This document shows positions 1-6,540 of a stretch of 12,510 bases of DNA, one piece after another. Position numbers and translations under genes: made by a program. Origin of the DNA: UBA11996 sp964394975 (GTDB taxonomy: Bacteria; Chloroflexota; Dehalococcoidia; Lucifugimonadales; UBA826); NCBI GenBank assembly GCA_964394975.1, contig CAYMZR010000059.1:1-12510 (forward strand), in the 5' to 3' direction. The notes under the pieces are model-generated. The model searched no databases, was not told the origin of the DNA, and was given only the letters and a program-made list of their open reading frames with translations. Each line of letters starts with the position of its first letter. Position 1 is the stretch's first letter.

Positions 1-18
1 CTAGATAGCTTCCTAGAT

Positions 19-819
19 TCAAGTTCCTAACTCAACTGAGCGATCAAATGCGGCTTTCACTCCATTTATTAAAGCTGCTCTCAACCCATCATTTTCCATA
101 GAAACCAAGGCTTCTATGGTTGTCCCTCCAGGCGAGGTGACCATATCGCTGAGAACAGATGGATGACTACCACTTTCAAGAACTAAATCCGTACTACCCG
201 AAACGGTCTGGAGCACCAAATGCCTGGCCATTTCCCTGGGCATTCCTAAATATACTCCAGCGTCAATTAAAGATTGAATAAACATAAAAACGTATGCGGG
301 CCCACTAGCACTTAGGGCCGTAGCCATATCTATATATTTTTCCTCATGGACATAATATTCCTCCCCTAAGGTTTCTAGGATTGCTGCAATTTCTCTTTTT
401 TCTGACTCTTGAACTTCATCCTTTGCAGTCCAAACCAGCATTCCTTTGCCTATTTGGGAAGGAGTATTTGGCATTACTCTTATTATTTCCTCGTGCCCCA
501 AACCTGAAGAAAGGTCATCTAACTTACATCCAGCGACGATAGATATTATTGGCCGACCTGGCGACATTTTTCCCTTCAATTCTACGTATACTTCTGGCAA
601 GGTCTGCGGTTTAACAGCCAATAAGATTTTCCCTTCCTGCCTCAGAATATCTAAATTGTCCTCTACGCAATTTACTTTATATGTGGTCTCTAGGTGGTCT
701 CTTCTTTCAGAAACAGGGTCACTCACATAAATTTCATCTGGGACGAATAATCCCTCTTTTAGCACTCCTGCTATAAAGGACTCCGCCATAATTCCACCAC
801 CAATAAAAGATATTGTCAT
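19..819 (-). CDS. proC: Pyrroline-5-carboxylate reductase
   Basis: This enzyme reduces 1-pyrroline-5-carboxylate to proline with NAD(P)H, the last step of cytosolic proline synthesis. The 266-residue product has the usual family length. It opens with a Rossmann nucleotide-binding loop, GGGIMAE at residues 7-13, and has VMPNTP at 115-120. The C-terminal part carries the family signature: ALSASGPAYVF at 168-178 and DMVTSPGGTTIEAL at 225-238. The reading frame extends upstream to a GTG at 868-870, but that would overlap pdxA and add 17 residues before the Rossmann strand. The ATG at 817-819 is preceded by GAGG at 828-831, eight bases away, so I chose it. The gene lies 25 bases after pdxA on the same strand and is probably co-transcribed with it. 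Family assignment is firm. No terminator can be judged because only 18 bases follow the stop. Confidence 0.95.
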   Translation of the reverse strand: MTISFIGGGIMAESFIAGVLKEGLFVPDEIYVSDPVSERRDHLETTYKVNCVEDNLDILRQEGKILLAVKPQTLPEVYVELKGKMSPGRPIISIVAGCKLDDLSSGLGHEEIIRVMPNTPSQIGKGMLVWTAKDEVQESEKREIAAILETLGEEYYVHEEKYIDMATALSASGPAYVFMFIQSLIDAGVYLGMPREMARHLVLQTVSGSTDLVLESGSHPSVLSDMVTSPGGTTIEALVSMENDGLRAALINGVKAAFDRSVELGT

Positions 820-844
820 AGCTAATTCCTCAGTCGCTTTATCC

Positions 845-1855
845 TTATATCCCAGGCAATTTACTATCACTTACTAAAGAGACAGCAGTGTTAATAGATT
901 CCATCATACTAATATGATCGGCTATCCCTTTCCCCGCTATATCAAACGCCGTGCCATGATCAACTGAAGTCCTTATAAAGGGTAAACCAAGATTTACACT
1001 TACACTTCTTTTCCAATCATGCACTTTAATCGGAATATGACCTTGATCATGGTACATCGCTATGCACACGTCATACATGCCGTCGATATTCTGATTGAAC
1101 ACCGTGTCTGCCGGTATCGGACCAGTGGCATCGATTCCCATAGAACGAGCGTCTTCAACAGCTGGCGCGATTTGAACATGTTCCTCATCACCCAACAATC
1201 CTCCATCGCTAGCATGAGGATTTAAAGCTGCCACCCCAATTCTTGGGGTCGTAAATCCCCACTTCTTGAAATGTTCATTTGTTAGAGCTATTTTCGCCAA
1301 AACATTATCTCGAGTAACATAGTCACAGGCTATTCTTAGTGACCTATGAGTAGTCAAATGCACCACTCTCAAACTTCCTGTCATAAGCATAGTGGCCACT
1401 TGGCTTACTCCAGTCTGACTTTGGAAAATTTCCATATGCCCAATATCTTTATGGCCTGCCATATTACACGCTTCTTTATTAATTGGTGCTGTACTTATAG
1501 CCTGTATTTGGCCTGAGGCAGCTAACTCGCCAGCCTTTAGGATCCAGTCAACCGAAGCTTTTCCAGAATCAGCAGAAATTTGACCATACTCTATTTTGCT
1601 GAAATCGAGATTTCCTTCATCCAAAACGTCCACCGTTTCAAAGTTAGCTTCTATATTTTGGATGGAGGAAACCTTCCTAACTGAAACATCCGATCCTATT
1701 AATTTAAATGCAGCAGACATAGCTCCAGCATTTCCAATGACGAAAGGATTGCATTTCTCATAAATACTTCCGTCTGTAAGAGTCTTCGCCACTACTTCTG
1801 GCCCTATACCGGCAGAATCTCCCATGGTGATAGCAAGAAAAGGTCTGTTAGTCAT
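845..1855 (-). CDS. pdxA: PdxA-family dehydrogenase (4-hydroxythreonine-4-phosphate dehydrogenase or PdxA2-type)
   Basis: PdxA-family enzymes are metal- and NAD-dependent dehydrogenases. Classical PdxA oxidises 4-phosphohydroxy-L-threonine in pyridoxal phosphate synthesis. The PdxA2 branch acts on phosphorylated acid sugars such as 4-phospho-D-threonate or D-erythronate. The 336-residue protein has full family length. It starts with AITMGDSAGIGPE (8-20) and has STAPINKEA (121-129). Three histidines fit the metal ligands: H170 in TTH, H213 in LNPHASDGG and H269 in MYHDQGH. It ends with GLPFIRTSVDHGTAFDIAGKG (290-310). The YHDQGHIPIK stretch (268-277) resembles PdxA2 proteins more than E. coli PdxA, which reads YHDQGLPVLK, so the substrate is open. 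No pdxJ or DUF1537 kinase lies in the window to settle it. The ATG at 1853-1855 is preceded by an AGGA sequence. The gene sits 123 bases after nrdJ. Confidence 0.9.
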   Translation of the reverse strand: MTNRPFLAITMGDSAGIGPEVVAKTLTDGSIYEKCNPFVIGNAGAMSAAFKLIGSDVSVRKVSSIQNIEANFETVDVLDEGNLDFSKIEYGQISADSGKASVDWILKAGELAASGQIQAISTAPINKEACNMAGHKDIGHMEIFQSQTGVSQVATMLMTGSLRVVHLTTHRSLRIACDYVTRDNVLAKIALTNEHFKKWGFTTPRIGVAALNPHASDGGLLGDEEHVQIAPAVEDARSMGIDATGPIPADTVFNQNIDGMYDVCIAMYHDQGHIPIKVHDWKRSVSVNLGLPFIRTSVDHGTAFDIAGKGIADHISMMESINTAVSLVSDSKLPGI

Positions 1856-1978
1856 TAGTCGATGTCCTATTTAAATCTCGAAGCGGACAGTAAATCAGCT
1901 ACCTCTAAAGAAAAACTGATATTTTCAAAGCCACTAGTTGAACAAATGATGTTTAAAAGGCACTTCTAGTTAATCATC
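1856..1978. other. Intergenic gap between nrdJ and pdxA
   Basis: These 123 bases separate the nrdJ stop from the pdxA start. I see no strong GC-rich hairpin followed by a T-run, so there is no convincing terminator. The minus strand contains two imperfect copies of an AACTAG-plus-GCCTTT/GGCTTT sequence about 30 bases apart, of unknown meaning. Read-through from nrdJ into pdxA is possible but not shown. Confidence 0.4.
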
Positions 1979-4465
1979 TTATTCGCATTTATTGTATCCG
2001 CAATCAGGGCAGCTTAAACAGCCTTCTTGATGAAGTAAATAACCCGAGCATTCCGGGCATTTGGCACCACTTGCAACATTTGAATTATCTTCCTGATCAT
2101 TTTCTTTATTGGTAGAAGGAAATAGTCCCAATTGTGCCGAACTTGCAACATTATTAATCACGTCAGAACCAACAATCGGATTTGCTATATGCCTGCTCAG
2201 AGCAAGAGCCACCGCATCTGGCGCAGATCTTACTAGAGTGCCCCCATCCCAAACAGGAACATCGGTAATACCTCTTAACTGATCTACTATTTGCGAAGGA
2301 TCAATTCCGGCCCGCAAGGCCATTGAGCACAATCTTGCAACAGCTTCCAAATAAGCAGAGTCACTACTTCCCGATTTTCCTAAATTCGCAAACACTTCAA
2401 ACGGATGACCTTGATCATCAAATGTTATGTTTACAAACATTGTTCCGTGACCCGTCCTTACTCTATCGGTAACCCCAGTAACGGATACAGGCCTCTGTCG
2501 TGGTACCTTTAGATGATCCTCTTGATTATCTTCATCCTCCATTTTTGTCTTGCCTGTTTCCAAAACCTGCATAGATTTAGACCCGTCTCGATATACAGTT
2601 ACTGCTTTACAACCCGTCTCCCAAGCCAACTTATATGCATCTTTAACATCTTGAACGGTAGCCGAATTTGGTAGATTAATCGTTTTAGAAACAGAATTAG
2701 TTACATGTTTTTGCCATACCGACTGCATCTTCACATGAGCCTCAGCGGAGACATCCATTGATGTTCGATAAACCGCAGAATCCAACCCATGGTCAGCCAT
2801 GATTTTTTCGGCATTATCAGGATCTTCCACAATTTGGGTCAAAACTTCTCTGGCAGCCTCCTCAGTACCAATAGCAGATTTCAAACTCTCAACAATTGAA
2901 GATGGGGAATCCAAAAGTCTAGAACTCGTCCCTTCATGATCTTCCCACAGCACATTGGACCACCAAGCCAAAGCAAAATGAGGCTCAATTCCACTAGAAC
3001 AACCGGCGATCCTACTAATTGTTCCCGTCGGCGCAATAGTCACTACACTTGCATTTCTTACAGGAGGCATTCCCCATTGTTTCAAAGCAGAATTTTCATA
3101 CTCTGGAAAAGGTCCCCTTTCCTCAGCAACTTTGGCCGATTCGTCCCAAGCAATACCGTTCAGAAAGCCTCCCAATTTGTCAGCAATATCCAAGGCCTCT
3201 TGAGAATCATAAGGTAGGCCCATTCTGACAAGAGCATCAGCCCATCCCATAACCCCTAATCCAATTCGTCGCGTATCCAAATTAACTTCGCGCAACACCG
3301 GTAGGGGAAATGAATTTACTTCTATAACATCATTGAGAAAACGAACTCCGGTCCGAGTAGTATTCTCCAAGGATTCCCAGTCAAAGTCATCCCCTACTAT
3401 ATGAGCATCCAGATTAATTGACCCTAAGCAGCAGTTCCCATAATTTTCCAAAAATTCCTCACCACATGGGTTGCTAGTCTTTATTTTCCCCATTTGAGGA
3501 TTAGGAGCGGTCTCCCAAACCCTGTCCACAAAAACCACTCCAGGATCTCCGGTCTTCCACGCTGATTCAGCTATTTCATCCCACAGTTCACGTGCTTTGA
3601 CAGTCCCCAGCACCTCATTAGTCGGTCCATCACCTGTATCTCTTGGGTTAATAAGGTTCCAATCCTCATCATTTGCAACTGCCTTCATAAAATCATCAGT
3701 TATTTGAACCGATATATTGAAATTCTGAAGAGTATCATCATCATCTTTGCAGTGAATAAATTCCCTAATATCAGGATGACTAATGATCAGCTGTCCCATA
3801 TGGGCACCCAATCTAAATGCTCCTTGGGTCAGAGTAGCTCCAACAGCAGAAAATAGTTTCATCACGGCAATTGGCCCACAAGCCTGGCCGTGTGTGGTAG
3901 ATATTCGGTCCTGTTTTGGTCTCAAGTCAGAAAGGCCAAATCCAATACCTCCTCCCCATTTTTCAATCATCGCAGCATCATTGGCCACCTTCATTATGGA
4001 TTGAATATTATCTTCTGGAGAAACCACAAAACACGCCGACAGACAACCCCTTCCGGTACCAGCATTTACTAAGGTTGGAGAATTAGGCAAAAACTTTAAA
4101 GTCGACATTATTTCATAGTATTTTTCCTCATACTCTGCTTGTCTTAGTTCAGGTTCTCCTAGTGCAACAGCACTGGAGACTCTCCTAAATAAACCTGCCG
4201 CATCTTCAGTTGGTTCTCCATTATCGTCTCGCCTGAGATAGCGCTTTTCGATAATGAACCTAGCATTATCGGAAAGTGATAAATCATCGCTTTGAGCTTG
4301 ATCATCGGACACTTCTATTTCGCCCGACTCTAATATGGTATTAGTCAGTGCTGCGGCTACTTCTCCAGAAACCCCAACTGACTCCAAGGCCTTTACTACG
4401 TCTTCTCTGATTTCTTCTCTATCACCACTGTTAGAAGACCCCCCTGAAGCTACTCCTTGAGTCAT
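1979..4465 (-). CDS. nrdJ: Adenosylcobalamin-dependent (class II) ribonucleotide reductase
   Basis: The enzyme converts ribonucleotides to deoxyribonucleotides using a thiyl radical generated from adenosylcobalamin, so it needs vitamin B12 but not oxygen. The 828-residue product has the catalytic barrel motifs: FLPNSPTLVNAGTGRGCLSAC (first redox cysteine C145), SNPCGEEF with thiyl cysteine C334 and E336, and the second redox cysteine C345 eleven residues on. APTGTISRIAGCSSGIEP follows at about 478-495. A TSCPD domain spans about 670-756. The tail has C803, C806, C816, C819, C822 and C827 in a CxxC/CxxC zinc-ribbon arrangement ending in a shuttle-type cysteine. The N-terminal 65 residues show no ATP-cone motif. 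The ATG at 4463-4465 lies eight bases after AGGAG (4474-4478), whereas the GTG at 4469-4471 would be only two bases away, so I chose the ATG. It lies 108 bases after nrdR. Confidence 0.96.
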   Translation of the reverse strand: MTQGVASGGSSNSGDREEIREDVVKALESVGVSGEVAAALTNTILESGEIEVSDDQAQSDDLSLSDNARFIIEKRYLRRDDNGEPTEDAAGLFRRVSSAVALGEPELRQAEYEEKYYEIMSTLKFLPNSPTLVNAGTGRGCLSACFVVSPEDNIQSIMKVANDAAMIEKWGGGIGFGLSDLRPKQDRISTTHGQACGPIAVMKLFSAVGATLTQGAFRLGAHMGQLIISHPDIREFIHCKDDDDTLQNFNISVQITDDFMKAVANDEDWNLINPRDTGDGPTNEVLGTVKARELWDEIAESAWKTGDPGVVFVDRVWETAPNPQMGKIKTSNPCGEEFLENYGNCCLGSINLDAHIVGDDFDWESLENTTRTGVRFLNDVIEVNSFPLPVLREVNLDTRRIGLGVMGWADALVRMGLPYDSQEALDIADKLGGFLNGIAWDESAKVAEERGPFPEYENSALKQWGMPPVRNASVVTIAPTGTISRIAGCSSGIEPHFALAWWSNVLWEDHEGTSSRLLDSPSSIVESLKSAIGTEEAAREVLTQIVEDPDNAEKIMADHGLDSAVYRTSMDVSAEAHVKMQSVWQKHVTNSVSKTINLPNSATVQDVKDAYKLAWETGCKAVTVYRDGSKSMQVLETGKTKMEDEDNQEDHLKVPRQRPVSVTGVTDRVRTGHGTMFVNITFDDQGHPFEVFANLGKSGSSDSAYLEAVARLCSMALRAGIDPSQIVDQLRGITDVPVWDGGTLVRSAPDAVALALSRHIANPIVGSDVINNVASSAQLGLFPSTNKENDQEDNSNVASGAKCPECSGYLLHQEGCLSCPDCGYNKCE

Positions 4466-4473
4466 TAACACTA

Positions 4474-4478
4474 CTCCT
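4474..4478 (-). promoter_or_regulatory. Ribosome binding site deciding the nrdJ start
   Basis: AGGAG on the minus strand lies eight bases before the ATG at 4463-4465 and only two bases before an in-frame GTG. The spacing favours the ATG as the nrdJ start. Confidence 0.7.
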
Positions 4479-4549
4479 CAATAAAACTGTTATTAATATC
4501 TTTTGAAAACCCAGAACAAACCATACGGACAATACGAACATATGTGCGG

Positions 4550-4578
4550 ATTATACATGTTTCAATTCAATTTTTAAA
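4550..4578 (-). promoter_or_regulatory. Candidate sigma-70-type promoter for nrdJ
   Basis: On the minus strand a perfect TATAAT lies at 4555-4550. TTTAAA (four of six matches to TTGACA) lies at 4578-4573, 17 bases upstream. The -35 element overlaps the nrdR stop codon. This could give nrdJ transcription separate from nrdR. In AT-rich DNA such matches occur by chance, so the call is tentative. I see no NrdR box or cobalamin riboswitch in the 108-base gap. Confidence 0.4.
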
Positions 4579-5128
4579 TCTGAGCCGTCGGCTTTTTCGG
4601 CTTCCTTCCTCTCTTTCTACGCCCAACAGGAGTCAATTCATCATCTTTAAGAAATGACAATTGACTGCTCGTTTCGTCTCTTTTTGGCTCCAACAGCGCA
4701 TCGACTTCCTCTTTGAAACTTTCTATATCCCTAAAATCTCTATAGACGCTGGCAAACCTTATGTATGCAACCCTATCTAGATTCCTTAACCTATCCATCA
4801 CTAACTCCCCAATCGCTCTTGAAGGCATCTCCGCTCTACCAGCATTGGACAAATAAGTTTCAATCTCATCTATTGCCTTTTCAATACTACCTATTGGTAA
4901 TGGCCTTTTTGCGCAGGCATTTTTCATGCTGGACCATAGCTTATTTCTATTAAATTCTTCTCTCCTGCCATCTCGCTTTACCACGATTAGAGCTCTCGTC
5001 TGTATTCGTTCATATGTGGTGAAACGAAGCCCGCATGTTGAGCACTCGCGCCTCCTGCGTATACTCTCATCAGAATCCCGAGAATCAATGACTCTCGAAT
5101 CTTCATTACTGCAAAACGGGCAATACAT
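4574..5128 (-). CDS. nrdR: Transcriptional repressor NrdR
   Basis: NrdR senses ATP/dATP and represses ribonucleotide reductase genes by binding paired NrdR boxes. The 184-residue product starts MYCPFC and has four zinc-ribbon cysteines, C3, C6, C29 and C32. The basic RRRRECSTCG and RFTTYE stretches of the family follow. An ATP-cone domain runs from about residue 46 to 136, with VVKRDGRREEFNRNKL at its start. Classical NrdR is about 150 residues. This one has an extra 35-40 residue tail with a strongly basic RRKRGRKPKKP segment at 170-180. The frame extends to a TTG at 5144-5146, but the ATG at 5126-5128 places the zinc-ribbon where the family has it. The candidate Shine-Dalgarno (GGAG) is then 12 bases away, which is rather long. 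It precedes nrdJ on the same strand, and tandem NrdR-box-like sites lie upstream. Confidence 0.95.
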   Translation of the reverse strand: MYCPFCSNEDSRVIDSRDSDESIRRRRECSTCGLRFTTYERIQTRALIVVKRDGRREEFNRNKLWSSMKNACAKRPLPIGSIEKAIDEIETYLSNAGRAEMPSRAIGELVMDRLRNLDRVAYIRFASVYRDFRDIESFKEEVDALLEPKRDETSSQLSFLKDDELTPVGRRKRGRKPKKPTAQI

Positions 5129-5187
5129 AGGTATAACTAACTCCAAAAACTAAAAGGAATTAGCACAGTTGGTATATATATCGATAC

Positions 5188-5203
5188 ATACTATAAATCG
5201 TGC
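5188..5203 (-). promoter_or_regulatory. NrdR box, start-proximal copy
   Basis: Read on the minus strand this is GCACGATTTATAGTAT, matching 12 of 16 positions of the published NrdR-box consensus acaCwAtATaTwGtgt. It begins 60 bases upstream of the nrdR ATG and contains a TATAGT sequence. Its partner starts exactly 31 bases away, with a 15-base spacer. Confidence 0.65.
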
Positions 5204-5218
5204 TATCCCGGTGAGGCT

Positions 5219-5234
5219 ACGCTATATATTGAGG
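5219..5234 (-). promoter_or_regulatory. NrdR box, start-distal copy
   Basis: Read on the minus strand this is CCTCAATATATAGCGT, matching 13 of 16 consensus positions, including all six strongly conserved ones (C4, A6, A8, T9, T11, G13). The 31-base start-to-start distance to the other box equals the usual tandem NrdR spacing. It overlaps a possible -10 element (AATATA), which has TTGAGA 18 bases upstream at 5254-5249. Confidence 0.7.
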
Positions 5235-5435
5235 TTTTGAAGGGAAAGTCTCAAGGGGTAGAACCCATTATTTTTGAGAGATTTTGAACAATAAAAGACA
5301 ATGTCAGGCACGAACACCAAATTTAGCACACATTTGAACAAAATTTCACAAAAGACGCTTTTGGACCCTTAAAACCACCAACAAGTCTCCAATTTAAAAC
5401 ACATATTGTTCCAATTTAATTATTTTGAGAAATAA

Positions 5436-6506
5436 CTAAATATTTCCTCCACCTCTCCTCAAAAATGGCGGTAGGTCCAGCGAATCTTCATTTATTTCCA
5501 CTTTATTCACGGCTTCTACAGTCCTCGCCATATCCCTTTGCAATAAAGTATCAGTGGTAGGGAATCCAGTCGCAATTATTGTTATCTTAATTTCATTTTC
5601 CATTTTATGGTCAGTAGTCATCCCAAATATTATATTTGCTTCAGGGTCAACCACTCTTTGAATAACCTCAGCGGCCTCGTGAAGTTCTGACAATTTCAAA
5701 TCACTACCACCAGTGATATTAAAGAGAACACCTGTGGCCCCTTCAATCGAGACATCCATTAATGGGTTAGTAATTGCCTCTTGTGCTGCGTCTCTAGACC
5801 TAGTCCCGCCAGAGGCGTGGCCTATTGACATCCAAGCTGGACCTGAGTCCCTCATAATGCTCTGAACATCAGCAAAGTCCAAATTTATATCTCCTGGGTT
5901 AGTTATAAGCTCCGTTATTGACTGAACACCTAATCTCAAAACATCATCTGCTAACCCAAACGCATTCTCCGCTGTTACTTCCTCTTGAGAAATTATGCTA
6001 AGCCTTTGGTTAGGTATTACCAACAATGTATCAACATTGTTTTGCAATTTTTCTATACCGGCCTGAGCTTGCTTGGACCTTCTTATTCCTTCAAACGCAA
6101 AAGGCCTAGTTACCACCCCTACTGTCAAAGCGCCTGTTTCTTGAGCTATCTCTGCTATTACAGGGGCTGCCCCAGTACCAGTTCCACCGCCCATTCCTGC
6201 CGCTATGAAAACCATATTGGAATCTCTTATGACATCATATATTTCTTCCCTGCTCTCTTCCGCCGACGCCGAACCCTTATCGGGGTCTCCTCCAACACCC
6301 ATTCCCTGCGTGAGTTGTTCACCTATCCTTATCCGATTCGGTACATCGCTTTTAAGCAATGCCTGTATGTCAGTATTCATCACTATGTATTCCACCCCGG
6401 ATATTCTCTCCCTAAACATGCGAGAGACAGCGTTCGAACCACCACCACCTATTCCTATAACTTTGATGCGCGCCACCCCTTCCAATTCTCTACCGCTTGT
6501 AGTCAT
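5436..6506 (-). CDS. ftsZ: Cell division GTPase FtsZ
   Basis: FtsZ is the tubulin-like GTPase that polymerises into the mid-cell Z-ring. The 356-residue protein has the N-terminal VIGIGGGGSNAV loop (16-27), the tubulin signature GMGGGTGTG at 104-112, and the catalytic T7 loop NLDFAD at 208-213. The conserved C-terminal peptide DLPPFLRR (344-351) is the usual docking site for FtsA and other tethers. Only about 27 residues link the globular core (ending near IIATGF) to that peptide, so the disordered linker is short. The frame extends to a TTG at 6516-6518, but that overlaps the GGAGG at 6512-6516. This Shine-Dalgarno lies five bases before the ATG at 6504-6506, which I chose. It follows ftsA by 34 bases, probably in one transcript with rsmH and ftsA. 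Confidence 0.97.
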   Translation of the reverse strand: MTTSGRELEGVARIKVIGIGGGGSNAVSRMFRERISGVEYIVMNTDIQALLKSDVPNRIRIGEQLTQGMGVGGDPDKGSASAEESREEIYDVIRDSNMVFIAAGMGGGTGTGAAPVIAEIAQETGALTVGVVTRPFAFEGIRRSKQAQAGIEKLQNNVDTLLVIPNQRLSIISQEEVTAENAFGLADDVLRLGVQSITELITNPGDINLDFADVQSIMRDSGPAWMSIGHASGGTRSRDAAQEAITNPLMDVSIEGATGVLFNITGGSDLKLSELHEAAEVIQRVVDPEANIIFGMTTDHKMENEIKITIIATGFPTTDTLLQRDMARTVEAVNKVEINEDSLDLPPFLRRGGGNI

Positions 6507-6511
6507 GCTTG

Positions 6512-6516
6512 CCTCC
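6512..6516 (-). promoter_or_regulatory. Ribosome binding site deciding the ftsZ start
   Basis: GGAGG on the minus strand lies five bases before the ATG at 6504-6506. An upstream in-frame TTG at 6516-6518 overlaps this site, so it is unlikely to be the start. Confidence 0.75.
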
Positions 6517-6540
6517 AAAAAACAAAATACCCTTTCCGAC

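Larger units (their letters stand above)
5129..5435. other. ftsZ-nrdR intergenic region (307 bases)
   Basis: This is the largest gap in the window. Its nrdR-proximal third holds the two NrdR-box-like sites and a possible promoter (TTGAGA at 5254-5249 with AATATA 18 bases on). A perfect six-base-pair hairpin, CAAAAG with a three-base loop at 5349-5363, lies about 75 bases after the ftsZ stop. It is too AT-rich and lacks a proper T-run to call a terminator. A second weak structure combines TCTCAA/TTGAGA (5249-5279) with an inner GGGT/ACCC pair. The stretch nearest ftsZ has two TCCAATTTA copies about 22 bases apart. I see no small gene or tRNA here. Confidence 0.6.

Noticed and set aside
820..870. 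A longer proC starting at the GTG at 868-870
   Set aside because: It would overlap pdxA and place 17 unconserved residues before the Rossmann strand, while the ATG at 817-819 has a well-spaced GAGG.
4538..4545. The palindrome ACATATGT in the nrdR-nrdJ gap as a further NrdR box
   Set aside because: Aligned to the 16-base NrdR consensus in several registers it matches only about six positions, and it has no partner at 31-32 bases.
4466..4573. A cobalamin riboswitch upstream of the B12-dependent reductase
   Set aside because: The gap is only 108 bases and shows no B12-box-like sequence or suitable stem arrangement.
5129..5146. A longer nrdR starting at the TTG at 5144-5146
   Set aside because: NrdR proteins begin with the zinc-ribbon cysteines at residues 3 and 6, which fits the ATG at 5126-5128. 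The TTG start would also overlap the GGAG that is the likely ribosome binding site.
5349..5363. The hairpin CAAAAG/CTTTTG as an ftsZ terminator
   Set aside because: The stem is six base pairs and mostly A-T, and no uninterrupted T-run follows on the minus strand.
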